From Pseudomonadota bacterium (GTDB lineage: Bacteria; Pseudomonadota; Gammaproteobacteria; Xanthomonadales; SZUA-38), in NCBI GenBank assembly GCA_039033415.1, contig JBCCCR010000032.1, positions 1 to 64,000 of the forward strand: a DNA stretch of 64,000 nucleotides, written 5' to 3'. The position numbers were made by a program, and so were the translations under genes. Shown here piece after piece: positions 46,841 to 59,486 of the stretch (the stretch's first letter is position 1; each line of letters starts with the position of its first letter). The notes below the pieces were generated by a model, which had not been told where the DNA came from, did not search any database, and worked only from the letters and a program-made list of their open reading frames with translations.

Positions 46841-47955
46841 ATGACAGCAGCCAAAGGAACGACCGGGTTATCGTCGGGCTGTCCGGTGGCGTTGACTCCG
46901 CCACGTCGTTATCGGTTTTAAAGGACCGCGGCCATCGAATTGCGGCGATGTTCATGAAAAACTGGGAGGAGGACGACCGGCTGGGCACCTGCCCGGCGGA
47001 GGCGGACGCGGCCGACGCCCAGGCGATCTGCGACAAGCTCGGCGTGAAGCTTTACACGCGGAATTTTTCCAGCGAGTACTGGGATCACGTGTTCGAACAC
47101 TTTCTGGCCGAATACGCCGCCGGCCGCACGCCCAACCCCGATATTTTGTGCAACCGGGAAATTAAGTTCAAAACGTTTCTCGAGCACGCCGAGGATCTGG
47201 GCGGGACGCGCATCGCCACCGGCCACTACGCCCGCAACCGGCAGCAGGACGGATCCTGGCAGCTGCTGCGGGGCCTCGATCACAACAAAGACCAGAGCTA
47301 CTTTCTTTATACGCTTGGCCAGGCGCAGCTCTCGCGCACGCTGTTCCCGATCGGCGAAATGGAAAAGCCCGCCGTCCGCGCGCTGGCCCGGTCGCTGGAG
47401 CTGCCCGTCGCCGGCAAGAAAGACAGTACAGGCATCTGTTTTATCGGCGAGCGAGACTTTAAGACGTTTCTCGAGACCTACCTGCCTCATCAGCCCGGCG
47501 AAATCCGCAGCGCTGAGGGCGAGCTGCTGGGGCGCCATGATGGGCTGATGTATTACACCCTCGGCCAGCGTCAGGGCCTCGGCATCGGCGGAACGTCGGG
47601 CTCAAGCGGTCAGCCATGGTATGTGCTCGACAAAGACCTGGAGTCCAACGTCCTACTGGTTGGCCAGGGGCACGATCATCCCTGGCTCTTCAGCAGTCGT
47701 TTGACCGCGGGTCAGCTCAGCTTTGTTGCGGGGGCGCCTCCGGGCGAGGCCTTTCATTGCACCGCAAAGATTCGCTACCGCCAGGCTGATCAAGCCTGCC
47801 AGGTTTGCATCTCGGCAGGCGTTGCGACGGTCGAATTCGAAGAACCGCAGCTGGCCGTCACGCCCGGCCAGTCGGTGGTGTTCTACTCGGGCGAACAGTG
47901 TCTCGGCGGTGGCGTGATTGAAGGCTACCAGAGCGCCGCGCGCGAGGCCGCCTGA
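46837..47955 (+). CDS. mnmA: tRNA-specific 2-thiouridylase MnmA
   Basis: A 372-residue enzyme that thiolates U34 of tRNA-Lys, -Glu and -Gln using sulfur from the Tus relay. The PP-loop is [14 protein letters not shown] near residue 12. The catalytic cysteines are about 105 ([12 protein letters not shown]) and about 201 ([12 protein letters not shown]). [13 protein letters not shown] marks the central domain. Start at the ATG overlapping nudJ; longer upstream readings are inside nudJ. Confidence 0.97.
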   Translation: MNDSSQRNDRVIVGLSGGVDSATSLSVLKDRGHRIAAMFMKNWEEDDRLGTCPAEADAADAQAICDKLGVKLYTRNFSSEYWDHVFEHFLAEYAAGRTPNPDILCNREIKFKTFLEHAEDLGGTRIATGHYARNRQQDGSWQLLRGLDHNKDQSYFLYTLGQAQLSRTLFPIGEMEKPAVRALARSLELPVAGKKDSTGICFIGERDFKTFLETYLPHQPGEIRSAEGELLGRHDGLMYYTLGQRQGLGIGGTSGSSGQPWYVLDKDLESNVLLVGQGHDHPWLFSSRLTAGQLSFVAGAPPGEAFHCTAKIRYRQADQACQVCISAGVATVEFEEPQLAVTPGQSVVFYSGEQCLGGGVIEGYQSAAREAA

Positions 47956-47956
47956 G

Positions 47957-48574
47957 GTGTCCCAGAGCCCCCTTCGCAATCGCGTCATTGCGCTGGCGGG
48001 CGTGTTTCAGGCCAGTGAACTGGCGCACGATTTTGCCGACCGCGGGCATACCGACGAGCTCGCGCTGGAAACCAGCATCGAGAGCCTCTACCGCTTCGAC
48101 GCTGAGAATGTCGAGGCCGTTTACGGTGACCTCAGCGGGCTGGAGCTCGGACTGCACAAGTTGCGCGCCAACTTCAGCGGACGCCGCAACCCAAACGTCC
48201 TGCACGCGGTTGTGTCCCTGATGCAACTCGGTGGACGGGTCCTCGACGACGAAGAGCTGGGGGAGAATCTGAGCGACGGCCTTCAGGCGATCAGCGTCCA
48301 CCGACAGGATGAATCGTTCGACCAGGAGCGGCACTTCGACCGACTGGCGCAGCTCTACGTCCGAACCATCACACCGCTCAAGCCCAGAGTGGTCGTGCGC
48401 GGCAACCCGGTGCTGCTCCAGCAGGAGCGTTACGTCAACTGCGTGCGCGCCACGCTGCTGTGCGGAATCCGCTCGGCCGTCCTGTGGCGTCAGCTCGGCG
48501 GCTCGCGCTGGCAGCTGATCTTTCGTGGTCGCAGCGTGCTCCACTTAAGCCGGCAGCTGCTCGGCGAGATCTGA
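47957..48574 (+). CDS. hflD: HflD-like protein
   Basis: A 205-residue helical protein, start at a GTG one base after the mnmA stop. It follows the HflD pattern: RVIALAGVFQASELAHDFAD, SIESLYRFDA, LSGLELGLHKL and LKPRVVVRGNPVLLQQERYVN in parts. In E. coli HflD is a peripheral inner-membrane protein that interacts with lambda CII; its cellular role is uncertain. In E. coli purB follows; here acnA does, so synteny breaks at this point. Confidence 0.92.
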   Translation: MSQSPLRNRVIALAGVFQASELAHDFADRGHTDELALETSIESLYRFDAENVEAVYGDLSGLELGLHKLRANFSGRRNPNVLHAVVSLMQLGGRVLDDEELGENLSDGLQAISVHRQDESFDQERHFDRLAQLYVRTITPLKPRVVVRGNPVLLQQERYVNCVRATLLCGIRSAVLWRQLGGSRWQLIFRGRSVLHLSRQLLGEI

Positions 48575-48585
48575 GCGGCCGTCCC

Positions 48586-48602
48586 CGGCGCATCGAGCGC
48601 CG
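48586..48602 (+). terminator. weak stem-loop after hflD
   Basis: CGGCGC-ATCGA-GCGCCG, a 6-bp stem 11 bp past the hflD stop, without a T-run. The rest of the gap to acnA (to 48730) should hold the acnA promoter; GATAAT near 48684 is a possible -10. Confidence 0.3.
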
Positions 48603-48730
48603 CAATCGGCCCGAGCCGCTGAGGCCTGCACGTCGATCCCCCGGGCGGCAGGTTCGACCTATAACTTTAATGATGGTTAGGCGATAATTTTTCGCCTTAT
48701 CGTCCCGACACCAAGCAGGAGCAGCACGGC

Positions 48731-51421
<2,691 letters not shown>

Positions 51422-51471
51422 GAAAACGGCCTGTCGTCAAGCCGGGCCGCGAGCGATCAGCATCGAAGCCG

Positions 51472-51487
51472 CCGCCCGAGCGGGCGG
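51472..51487. terminator. stem-loop between acnA and the SRPBCC gene
   Basis: CCGCCCG-AG-CGGGCGG between convergent stops (7-bp stem, 2-base loop as drawn, probably 4 when folded). No T-run. Confidence 0.4.
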
Positions 51488-51496
51488 CTGTCGCGC

Positions 51497-52024
51497 TCAG
51501 GATTCGGCGACGGTCTTGAGTTTGGCCAGACCCTCTTCGTAGCTTCCACCCACCAGGGCGTCCATCGCCAAGCCAAAATAGCGCTGAATGATGTCGCCAC
51601 GAAACTCCGTGTCGAAGCCCCAGGTGACCACCGTTATGTCACCGTTTTCCACCAGCGTGACGTAGGCGTTAGCATCTCCCTGATTCCCAAAATCCAGGTA
51701 GGTTTCGACCCGCTCCGGGCTGCTGGCCGTGATCTTCATCGACCCATTTCCGACCGACGGGTCTTCGCTGGCCCAGCTCATCATGGCCCCCGGCCCGGCG
51801 TCTGGACCGCTGTACTCGTAGCTCGCGTCGGGATCCAGTCCGACCCAGGGCGACCATTCGTTGAAGCGTTTCATGTTGTTAACCAGCGGAAACACCTTGC
51901 TGGCCGGCGCGTTGATCGAAACGGACCGTTCAACGTGCGCCGAGTCCGGCAGAAACAGTCCGGTGACGCCCAGCAAGACGGCGAGCGTGACCAGGCTGAT
52001 CAAAAGAATTTTTATGAATTTCAC
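51497..52024 (-). CDS. SRPBCC (START/Bet v1-like) family protein with N-terminal TM
   Basis: A 175-residue protein. An N-terminal hydrophobic segment (ILLISLVTLAVLLGVTGLFL) acts as anchor or signal, followed by a polyketide-cyclase/SRPBCC fold: SVSINAPASKVFPLVNNMKRFNEWSPW, DPSVGNGSMKI and VTWGFDTEF near residue 130. Such proteins bind hydrophobic ligands; no catalytic residues are defined here. It is a separate minus-strand unit downstream of the GGDEF/EAL gene (149-bp gap). Function unknown. Confidence 0.82.
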   Translation of the reverse strand: MKFIKILLISLVTLAVLLGVTGLFLPDSAHVERSVSINAPASKVFPLVNNMKRFNEWSPWVGLDPDASYEYSGPDAGPGAMMSWASEDPSVGNGSMKITASSPERVETYLDFGNQGDANAYVTLVENGDITVVTWGFDTEFRGDIIQRYFGLAMDALVGGSYEEGLAKLKTVAES

Positions 52025-52173
52025 AGCGTGTCCTCCTCGTTATACACCTCACCCGCAGATCACGTTAGCGCCCTCGTCAAGCCTCTGGCAAATGGCGTTG
52101 GTCAGGTTCGTGCGGAATTCAGGAGCAATTTTCCCGCAACGCTCAGCGGCGGGCGTTGCGGCAGGCGTTCACT

Positions 52174-54750
52174 TCAGCTGTCGCTCGAAATGGACCGGCG
52201 ACTCGCGGTGAGCGCCTCTCGCTCCATGAGCATCGTAGAAAAGCTGTCGGCCGGGAGCGGTCGACAGAACAGAAAGCCCTGCAGTTCGTCGCAGCCGTGT
52301 TCGGTCAGGAACTCGAGGTGATCCTCTTCTTCGACACCTTCGGCAACCACCTCCATGTTGAGCTGGTGCGCCATGGAGATGGTGGCCTTCACGATTGCCT
52401 CGTCGTCCGGATCAACGCCGATGTTGCGGACAAATGATTGGTCAATCTTGATGCGATCGGCTGGGAAACGCTTCAGGTAGTCCAGCGACGATTGGCCGGT
52501 GCCGAAATCATCGATCGAAATGCGGCAGCCTATGTCGCGCAACGCCTGGAGCCTTTCGGTTAAGCCGGAAATACTTTTGATGCTGAGGCTCTCGGTCACC
52601 TCGAGATCGAGAAAACCCGGATGAAGGTCGGAATCCTTCAGCGCCTTTTCGACCACCTCAATCAGGTTTGGCTGACGCAGCTGCAGGGGCGACAGGTTAA
52701 CCCCCAGCGTCAGCGGCAGGTCGAATCGATCTTGCCAGCGCCGGGTGACTTTGGTGGCTTCCGCCAGCAGCCATTCGCCGATCGGCACAATCAGGCCGGT
52801 CTCCTCCGCCAGCGGAATGAAAAAACCCGGGCTGATCAGTCCCAGGTCGGGATGTTCCCAGCGTATCAGGGCTTCCATACCCACAATGTCTTCGGTAGAG
52901 GCAGACATCTGCGGCTGGAAGAACACGCGCAGCTCGTTGTTGCTTTCCGCCTGACGTAGCTTCGACTCCAGGACGAGCTTCTGCTGATGGGACTCAGTCG
53001 GCTGGTCCACGTAGGCCTGGGCATTGTTGCGGCCAAGGCCCTTGGCGCTGTACATCGCAACATCCGCACACTTGATCAGCGTCTCCGCGTCCACGCCGTC
53101 ATCAGGGTAGAAGCTGATGCCGATACTGGCCGTCAGCTGGAGTTCCTGGGTTGACTCCAGCTGCAGCGGCTCGGCCAGGATGCCGTTGATTTTCCGGGCG
53201 ATGCGCAGGACGTCGTCCTTGTGGACGATGTGGCGCAAAATGATGGTGAATTCATCGCCCGCATACCGCGATACCGTGTCGCTGCCGCGCACCGCACCCT
53301 GCAGCCGCTCGGCCACCGCGTGCAGGACCTGGTCGCCGATGTCGTGGCCGAGGCTGTCGTTGATCGTTTTAAAGCGGTCCAAATCGACAAACAGAATCGA
53401 GAAAAGCTCACCGGTTCGACCGGCCTCGCGAAGCGCGTGTCCCAGCCGGTCGCTGAACAGCGATCGGTTCGGCAGGCGCGTGAGCGCATCGTGCAGCCCC
53501 AGGACATCCCGCTGATCCCGCATCGAGCGCAGCTCATAAGACTGGGCGAGGTGTGAGGCCACCACCTTTAACACGTCAAGGGCGGACGACCAGTCGTCGA
53601 TCACCCGCCGGCTCGCGGCAATCAGCGCACCGCTGACCGTGCCGGTGCTGGCCCGCAGCGGTAGCCCAACGTAGCTTTCGATATCGTTTTGGCTGACAAA
53701 ATCGTCAAAGCCCAGCTTGCCTCGGGCGTCGTCTTCGGCCAGCACCCAGTTACCCGCGAAGATAATCTCGTAGGGTTTGTGGCCTTGAGGATCAGCCAGC
53801 TGATGGTGGAGCTCACCCCGGCCGTAGGCGGCAAGGATGGTCAGTTCACCGTCTTCTTCTCCCTCCGGACGGGCCACCACCAGGAACAGATCCAGCCCGA
53901 GGCACTCGCTCACCAGGTCAGCGATGGCGGCGGCAGAATCGCCGGCTTGGGGATCTGAGAAAATTCGACCCACGGAACGAAGCCGCTCCAGCAGCCGGAG
54001 CCGGGGGTTGCGGTCACGCAGGCGGGTCAGATAGACCGCACGGCCGTCGTGAATGCTGAGCGTCTGAACCATTTCCACGGCCTGACGCTGACCGTCTGCG
54101 CGAGTCCGGAAGCAGTCGATCGTTACCCGGCCTTCCTGCCGCAGCAGGGCTCGCTGCTCTTTGCGTTCCGCGGCCGAAAGGTCGAGGTTCAGGTGCTCCA
54201 GGCTACGGCGACGCCAGCTGTCCTGGGTGCCGCCGTAAACGTCGAGCAGCGCCTGATTGACTTCCAAAATCTGATCGTTGGCCGCGTCGACCAGGAGAAA
54301 CTCTTCCTCCAAGCCGTCGACCAGCGTTAAGCCTTTGCGATCGCTTCGGCCACCGCCAGACCGCTCAAACCCTGCTGGCGGTTTACTAACGCGCCTCAGG
54401 CGATAGCTCAGCTCGCTCGCCTGGACCGGACCGTGGAGCACGTCGTCGGTGGCCGCCAGCAGGCGCTCCCAGCGCGGATCACAGCGTTCGCCCACCGGCG
54501 GCAGCACGCCCAGCACGCGCCCCCCGGGACAGGCGGCTCGAAAACGGGACAGCAGGTTCGACACCTCAGACGGAACAATCGATAGATCGACGATGATCAT
54601 GCCGAGCGCCATCTGCGCGACAAACTCGAGCGCTTGACCGACGTTCTTAGCCGTATAGATCGCCTCGACTTCAGCCTTGTCCAGCACCTCGAAGAGCACC
54701 CGGCGATCATCCCGCCGCGGCGAGAGAATAAGGACGCCGCCGCTCACCAC
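52174..54750 (-). CDS. GGDEF/EAL c-di-GMP protein with pseudo-receiver, PAS and GAF
   Basis: About 858 residues from a GTG at 54750; earlier in-frame starts would read through the upstream gene. Order: receiver-like domain (1-115), PAS-like (about 150-265), GAF-like (about 275-425), GGDEF (about 430-595), EAL (about 605-855). The receiver lacks the N-terminal acidic pair (LILSPRRDD) and the conserved Lys (VLHGPV). The GGDEF signature is AGDEF, known in some active cyclases. The EAL domain keeps MEALIRW and [13 protein letters not shown], so phosphodiesterase activity is likely. It sits 34 bp after the Ycf46-N-like gene in one unit. Confidence 0.85.
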   Translation of the reverse strand: MVSGGVLILSPRRDDRRVLFEVLDKAEVEAIYTAKNVGQALEFVAQMALGMIIVDLSIVPSEVSNLLSRFRAACPGGRVLGVLPPVGERCDPRWERLLAATDDVLHGPVQASELSYRLRRVSKPPAGFERSGGGRSDRKGLTLVDGLEEEFLLVDAANDQILEVNQALLDVYGGTQDSWRRRSLEHLNLDLSAAERKEQRALLRQEGRVTIDCFRTRADGQRQAVEMVQTLSIHDGRAVYLTRLRDRNPRLRLLERLRSVGRIFSDPQAGDSAAAIADLVSECLGLDLFLVVARPEGEEDGELTILAAYGRGELHHQLADPQGHKPYEIIFAGNWVLAEDDARGKLGFDDFVSQNDIESYVGLPLRASTGTVSGALIAASRRVIDDWSSALDVLKVVASHLAQSYELRSMRDQRDVLGLHDALTRLPNRSLFSDRLGHALREAGRTGELFSILFVDLDRFKTINDSLGHDIGDQVLHAVAERLQGAVRGSDTVSRYAGDEFTIILRHIVHKDDVLRIARKINGILAEPLQLESTQELQLTASIGISFYPDDGVDAETLIKCADVAMYSAKGLGRNNAQAYVDQPTESHQQKLVLESKLRQAESNNELRVFFQPQMSASTEDIVGMEALIRWEHPDLGLISPGFFIPLAEETGLIVPIGEWLLAEATKVTRRWQDRFDLPLTLGVNLSPLQLRQPNLIEVVEKALKDSDLHPGFLDLEVTESLSIKSISGLTERLQALRDIGCRISIDDFGTGQSSLDYLKRFPADRIKIDQSFVRNIGVDPDDEAIVKATISMAHQLNMEVVAEGVEEEDHLEFLTEHGCDELQGFLFCRPLPADSFSTMLMEREALTASRRSISSDS

Positions 54751-54784
54751 GCCGCGACCGGCTCCATCATTGTGTGCGCCCGCG

Positions 54785-55252
54785 TCATGCGACCACCCAG
54801 CGGCCGTCTCGCAGCCTGGGCTTGAGCTGGTTTTGCTGCTGCTGCTCAAACACGTGGTAGATGGTGTCAGACAGCAAGCCCGGTAAGCGGATGTCCTGCC
54901 CAAGCAGAATGATTTTGCGCTGATAGCCATCGCGAGATGCCGCAACACCCCGCAGGTGCTCCACGCTCCGGTGCTGCAGATGGCCTTGGAAGTCTGAAAA
55001 CACGTACACGCCGTAATGCATGCTCTTGAGAACGTAGCGCAGGGCGTCGCTGAGCTGGCGGCTACCCGGCACGCTAATGTCCGAAGCCTTCATGCTCACC
55101 AGCCCCTGGTTCGGGCCCCAGTGGTAAACCGAGCGCCCGCTGGCACGGCACATCACGCGAAACTGGACCAGCGCCGCGTCAACGTCCACGCAATGCAGCG
55201 CGATGACGTTTTCCTCGCGTTCAATCAGCTGGTCGTAAAAATCTTGTCCCAT
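54785..55252 (-). CDS. small protein resembling the Ycf46 AAA ATPase N-terminal domain
   Basis: A 155-residue cytosolic protein. [51 protein letters not shown], and [18 protein letters not shown] follow the pattern of the N-terminal domain of Ycf46-type AAA proteins (a Phe/Tyr-x-x-Leu start, VY-W--xxGL, then a DFH/DFQ segment and an ILL helix). No Walker A or AAA domain follows: the protein ends in [10 protein letters not shown] and the GGDEF/EAL gene begins 34 bp later. The resemblance is my pattern reading and was not searched. First gene of the unit; may sense or scaffold for the c-di-GMP protein. Confidence 0.6.
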   Translation of the reverse strand: MGQDFYDQLIEREENVIALHCVDVDAALVQFRVMCRASGRSVYHWGPNQGLVSMKASDISVPGSRQLSDALRYVLKSMHYGVYVFSDFQGHLQHRSVEHLRGVAASRDGYQRKIILLGQDIRLPGLLSDTIYHVFEQQQQNQLKPRLRDGRWVVA

Positions 55253-55463
55253 CGTTTTCCCGGCTAAGGCGTGCGCCTGACAGAAAGTCGAGTCTAGACC
55301 CCAAAACTATTATTTTCAATGCACTACACGCACTATTTAGACTGTTTGTAAGCTTTGGATCGATGCCGGAACGCGCAGTTCCGGTAGGCACAATACCCCT
55401 GGCCATGGAATAATTGTGTTAACGCAAGCGAAGCCCTTTTCAGCCACCCGATTCGGAGTCCTC
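55253..55463. other. divergent intergenic region
   Basis: This 211-bp AT-richer gap separates the Ycf46-N-like gene (minus) from the FadJ-like gene (plus). The AT-rich core (about 55300-55350) probably holds both promoters; no single -35/-10 pair is convincing. No RNA gene seen. Confidence 0.4.
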
Positions 55464-57494
55464 ATGTTTGAAGGCCTGCGCCTAAGACACTGGCGTCACT
55501 CAGTCGCCGACAGCGGCATTGTTCACCTGGTGATGGACGTTGCCGACGCCAACGCCAACACTTTTTCTCGCGCCGTGATGCGCGAGCTGGGAAGCCTGAT
55601 TGAACGGGTCCAGATCGACCCACCGCCAGGGCTCCTCATCGCCTCAGGCAAAGACAGCGGCTTCATCGCCGGCGCCGACGTGAGCGAATTCGAGCAGGTG
55701 GCGGCCGAAGGGCGAGAGCTTGAGACCATTCGTTACGGCCAGCAGGTGTTCGATGAGCTCGCCGCACTGCCCTGCCCAACGCTGGCAGCCATCGGCGGCT
55801 TCTGTATGGGCGGCGGCACCGAACTGGCGCTGGCCTGTGACTATCGCATCGCGACTGAAGACAGCCGCATCGGACTGCCGGAGGTCCAGCTCGGCATTCA
55901 CCCCGGCTGGGGTGGAACGGTCCGGCTGCCAGCGCTCATCGGTGCTCCGGACGCGATGGACATGATGCTGACCGGTCGTGCGCTCCGCGCGTCCGTCGCT
56001 AGGCAAAAGGGCCTGATCGATAAACTCGCCTCACCAGAAGGCCTCCTGGCAGCTGCGGAAAAAATGCTGCTGGCCAAACCCAAGCCTCGCCGCGCGCCGC
56101 CGCAGCTGCGCGCACTGAACCTCTGGCCGGCTCGGCAGGCGTTGGCCAAAGTGATCCGCGACAAGACCCGCGCCAAAGCCAACCCGAAACACTACCCTGC
56201 CCCCTTTGCGATCATCGAACTGTGGCGCAAGTTTGGCGGCAACCCTCGCGCCATGATGCGCGCTGAAGCGCGCTCGATGGTCAAAATGGCGCGAACCGAC
56301 ACCGCGCGGAATCTGACGCGGGTGTTTTCTCTCCGCGAGGCAATGCGCGAAATCGCGCAGGAAGACGTGGCGCCGATCGAACATGTCCACGTCATCGGTG
56401 CAGGTGTAATGGGCGGCGATATCGCCGCCTGGTGTGCGCTGCGTGGACTCAACGTCACGCTGCAGGATCGCGAGGAGAAGTTTGTCGAACCAGCCCTGGT
56501 TCGCGCCCGCAAGCTGTTCGAGAAAAAGCTCAAAAAACCGGAGCGGGTTGCCGACGCGGAAGCACGGCTGAATATGGATATCGAAGGTACCGGCGTGGCT
56601 GAGGCCGACGTTGTGCTCGAGGCTATTTTCGAAAACCTGGAGGCCAAACAAGCCCTGTTTGCAGACGTTGAGCCACGCATGAAAGATGGCGCGGTGGTGG
56701 CGACCAATACATCTTCGATTCCGCTACAGCAGCTGGCCGAGGGCTTAAAAGACCCCAGCCGGCTGATCGGGCTGCACTACTTCAATCCGGTCGCCAAAAT
56801 GCCCCTGCTGGAAATTGTTGCGCACCCCGCCATGGATCCCGCCGTGGAACAGCGATGTCGCGCGCACGCTCGCGGCATCGACAAGCTGGCGGTGACCGTG
56901 ACCAGCACGCCAGGCTTTCTGGTCAATCGGATACTGATGCCCTACATGCTGGAGGCGGTCACGATGGTCTCCGAAGGTGTGCCCGGCAAGCTCATCGATA
57001 AAGCCGCCAAAGACTTTGGTATGCCCATGGGCCCGATCGAACTGGTCGATCAGGTGGGGCTGGACGTTGCGGCGTCCGTGGCTGACGTCTTGTCCGAAAA
57101 CCTCGGGCTGACGATCCCGGAGGGATTGGAAGACATGGTGTCTTCAGGCAAGCGAGGCCGGAAAGACGGTGAGGGGTTCTACCGCTATCCGGAAGGCAAG
57201 CCGGTCAAGCCCGACGTGCCGGAGGGATATACAGCGCCGGCCGATATGACCGACCGCATGATCATGCCGTTTCTGAATATGGCGGTAACGTGCCTGAGGG
57301 AGAAGGTGGTGGACAGCCCGGAAATGCTGGATGCCGGCATCATCTTCGGGACCGGCTTTGCGCCGTTTCGTGGCGGCCCCTGGCAATACATTCAGGATAC
57401 GGGAGCCGACGTGCTTAAGCAGAAGCTCGAAGCGCTCCAGTCGCGCTACGGCGATCGCTTTGCACCCGACGCCGGGTGGGACACCATCGCCTGA
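55464..57494 (+). CDS. fadJ: FadJ/FadB-like enoyl-CoA hydratase / 3-hydroxyacyl-CoA dehydrogenase
   Basis: A 676-residue bifunctional beta-oxidation enzyme. The crotonase domain (about 1-200) has SGKDSGFIAGADVSEF and GGFCMGGGTELALACDYRIA with the two catalytic Glu positions (GLPEVQLGIHPGWGG). The dehydrogenase domain (about 305-490) has VHVIGAGVMGGDIAAW for NAD and the catalytic His in IGLHYFNPVAKMPL. A second 3HCDH module (500-676) follows. Start at the ATG at 55464 with GGAG 5 bp upstream. No thiolase gene (fadI/fadA) is adjacent, so the FadJ versus FadB name is tentative. Confidence 0.9.
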   Translation: MFEGLRLRHWRHSVADSGIVHLVMDVADANANTFSRAVMRELGSLIERVQIDPPPGLLIASGKDSGFIAGADVSEFEQVAAEGRELETIRYGQQVFDELAALPCPTLAAIGGFCMGGGTELALACDYRIATEDSRIGLPEVQLGIHPGWGGTVRLPALIGAPDAMDMMLTGRALRASVARQKGLIDKLASPEGLLAAAEKMLLAKPKPRRAPPQLRALNLWPARQALAKVIRDKTRAKANPKHYPAPFAIIELWRKFGGNPRAMMRAEARSMVKMARTDTARNLTRVFSLREAMREIAQEDVAPIEHVHVIGAGVMGGDIAAWCALRGLNVTLQDREEKFVEPALVRARKLFEKKLKKPERVADAEARLNMDIEGTGVAEADVVLEAIFENLEAKQALFADVEPRMKDGAVVATNTSSIPLQQLAEGLKDPSRLIGLHYFNPVAKMPLLEIVAHPAMDPAVEQRCRAHARGIDKLAVTVTSTPGFLVNRILMPYMLEAVTMVSEGVPGKLIDKAAKDFGMPMGPIELVDQVGLDVAASVADVLSENLGLTIPEGLEDMVSSGKRGRKDGEGFYRYPEGKPVKPDVPEGYTAPADMTDRMIMPFLNMAVTCLREKVVDSPEMLDAGIIFGTGFAPFRGGPWQYIQDTGADVLKQKLEALQSRYGDRFAPDAGWDTIA

Positions 57495-57500
57495 TGTTTC

Positions 57501-57517
57501 GGGCGGCCTGACCGCCC
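57501..57517. terminator. stem-loop between fadJ and pilZ
   Basis: GGGCGG-CCTGA-CCGCCC between convergent stops; 6-bp stem, no T-run. Confidence 0.4.
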
Positions 57518-57520
57518 CGA

Positions 57521-57874
57521 CTACATCGTGTGGGTAGGCCGGTCGGCGTTGACCATGCCGGCCAGGATATTCTCGATTTTGGATTTGGCGATTTCGCCGT
57601 CGTTGCCTTCGTTGAACTGAACGCCGATCCCGGCAACCCGGTTGCCCTGGGACCCCGGTGGCGTCACCCAGATCACCTTGCCGGCCACGGGAATACGGTC
57701 CTCGTCTTCCATCAGCGTGAGGAGGATGAACACCTCGTCACCCAGCGCGTACTTCTTGTTGGTGGGCACAAACAGCCCGCCGTTTTTGACGTACGGCATA
57801 AACGATTGATAGAGCGCCGTCTTATCCTTGATCGAAAGCGACAGGATTCCCTGTCGCGGCATACCACCTGCCAT
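57521..57874 (-). CDS. pilZ: type IV pilus assembly protein PilZ
   Basis: A 117-residue PilZ-fold protein of the founding P. aeruginosa type: GILSLSIKDKTALYQSFMPY, then NGGLFVPTNKKYALGDEVFIL and PVAGKVIWVTPPGSQGNRVAG in parts. The RxxxR and (D/N)xSxxG c-di-GMP-binding motifs are missing, as in PilZ itself, so it probably acts through PilB/FimX-like partners. Last gene of the fabF-pabB-pabC-mltG-tmk-holB-pilZ cluster, 11 bp after holB, the same place as in Pseudomonas. Confidence 0.92.
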   Translation of the reverse strand: MAGGMPRQGILSLSIKDKTALYQSFMPYVKNGGLFVPTNKKYALGDEVFILLTLMEDEDRIPVAGKVIWVTPPGSQGNRVAGIGVQFNEGNDGEIAKSKIENILAGMVNADRPTHTM

Positions 57875-57885
57875 TACCTATCCCC

Positions 57886-58836
57886 TTAGGCCGCCGAGTC
57901 ACGCCACGTCAGCAGCAACGCCTCCAGCTGTAGTTCTGCTCGAGCGCTGGTTTTTAGCATCGCTCGACAACGGTTGGTAGCATCATACAGCCGCCAAAGG
58001 CTTGTCAAATCATCCTCGGCCGCCGCCGGCGCATGCACCAAGCCCGCCAATTGATCTCGAGCGTAGTGCGCAAGCTGCCGCAGTTTCAGCTCGGTGACTT
58101 CACCACCAAGCCAGCCTGCGGCCAGGTCCGATACCGGCGTCTTGCCGCTGCGAAGCGCATCGAGATCGTCAGCGATACCGTCGCCGTCGGGCAGCTCCTC
58201 TCGGAGCGCCAGAGAGAGCGCGTCATCAACGCGACCGTTGGCCAGCGCCACAATGCGCTTGGCCTGGTCGGCCCCGAGCGCTTCCACCGTCTCGCAAAGG
58301 TAGTGCTCCAGTTCCGCGGGATCGGGTGCGGGAACCAGCACCGTTTGACACCGGGAGAGAATGGTGGCCGCCAGCGCGCTGCGCCGGGCGGTGCACAGAA
58401 TCAGCACCGTGTCAGGCGGCGGCTCCTCGAGTGTTTTCAGCAGCGAGTTGGCGGCAGCGGTATTCATAGCGTCAGCCGGGTGAATCACAAAAACCCGCTG
58501 CCCGGTGGCGGTCAGCGTTGCGTTGCGCGCCAGAGCGCGGGTTTGGTCGATCAGAATCTGACCGCTCTTGGACTCGGGCTTCAGCACAACGAGGTCCGGA
58601 TGACTTCCCGCCTGCACCCAGCTACGCGCCTGCGCGTCCGTCCGACATAGCAGATGCTGCGCCAGCGCCAGCGCCAGCTCCACCGTGAGCCGATCGCCCG
58701 ACAGCAGCAGCGCGTGAGGTAGCCGATCCTGAGCGGCGAGGTTTTTGAGGTAGGCCAGCGAGGGCTCGAGCCACGGCATCGCTTCAAGACCATGCGCAGC
58801 TTCCCTCGCGGAGTCTGGACTGGCTGGGTTCGTCAT
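57886..58836 (-). CDS. holB: DNA polymerase III delta' subunit
   Basis: A 316-residue clamp-loader subunit. The N-terminal AAA+-like domain begins MPWLEPSLAYLKNLAAQDRLPHALL in parts and lacks a true Walker A (LLLSGDRLTVELALALAQ), as expected for delta'. The sensor-like Ser-Arg-Cys segment ATILSRCQTVLVP is kept. The usual zinc module (four Cys before the GxHPD motif) is reduced to one Cys: CRTDAQARSWVQAGSHPD. It overlaps tmk by 4 bp. C-terminal collar domain about 210-316. Confidence 0.93.
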   Translation of the reverse strand: MTNPASPDSAREAAHGLEAMPWLEPSLAYLKNLAAQDRLPHALLLSGDRLTVELALALAQHLLCRTDAQARSWVQAGSHPDLVVLKPESKSGQILIDQTRALARNATLTATGQRVFVIHPADAMNTAAANSLLKTLEEPPPDTVLILCTARRSALAATILSRCQTVLVPAPDPAELEHYLCETVEALGADQAKRIVALANGRVDDALSLALREELPDGDGIADDLDALRSGKTPVSDLAAGWLGGEVTELKLRQLAHYARDQLAGLVHAPAAAEDDLTSLWRLYDATNRCRAMLKTSARAELQLEALLLTWRDSAA

Positions 58837-59486
58837 TGGGCGCCCCCGAACCGGTCCAGGATGCCGTTGACAGCCGCAGAGACGTCCGCCGCCACGGCGC
58901 GCCGACTCCTGCCGGCGTTGATCACCCGATAGCGGCTGTTGCCCCGCGCCCGCCGAAGGTAGGCCTTACGGACGCGCTGATAAAACGCGGCGCGTTCCCG
59001 CTCGAAACGATCCGCAGTGCGGTTTCGGGTTGCCCGGGTCAGGCCTCGGCCCGGTGCAACGTCGAGGAGCAAGACCAGATCCGGGCGGGCCAGGCGCGGC
59101 AGCCAGCGTTCCAGCGTTTCGATCTTTGACCACGGCAGCTCCCGTCCGCCGCCCTGGTACGCAAAGGATGCGTCGACAAAGCGATCGCAGATCACCCAGG
59201 TACCCTCCCGCAACGCCGGGACAATGACGTTCTCCACGTGATCAAAGCGGGCGGCAAATACCATTAGCAGCTCGGACAGGGGCGCAATCTCAGAAGCGGG
59301 ATTCAGCAGCAGGCTGCGCAGCGCTTCGGCCAGCTCCGTACCTCCCGGTTCCCGGGTGCTGACAAAAGGCACCGCGCGGCTTTTGAGAAGCTTTTCGATG
59401 ACCCTCAGGTTCGTGCTTTTGCCGGCCCCCTCACCGCCCTCCAGGGTAATAAAGCGACCGCGCGGCGGGGCACTCATCGACGGCAT
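58833..59486 (-). CDS. tmk: thymidylate kinase
   Basis: A 217-residue dTMP kinase. P-loop GGEGAGKSTN near residue 17, STREPGGTELAEALR near 40, the DRF segment VICDRFVDASFAYQGGGREL near 97 and the Arg-rich lid RATRNRTADRFERE near 155. The order P-loop, DR(Y/F/H) and lid fits type II bacterial TMPKs. It makes dTDP for DNA synthesis. Follows mltG after 114 bp and overlaps holB. Confidence 0.96.
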   Translation of the reverse strand: MPSMSAPPRGRFITLEGGEGAGKSTNLRVIEKLLKSRAVPFVSTREPGGTELAEALRSLLLNPASEIAPLSELLMVFAARFDHVENVIVPALREGTWVICDRFVDASFAYQGGGRELPWSKIETLERWLPRLARPDLVLLLDVAPGRGLTRATRNRTADRFERERAAFYQRVRKAYLRRARGNSRYRVINAGRSRRAVAADVSAAVNGILDRFGGAQ

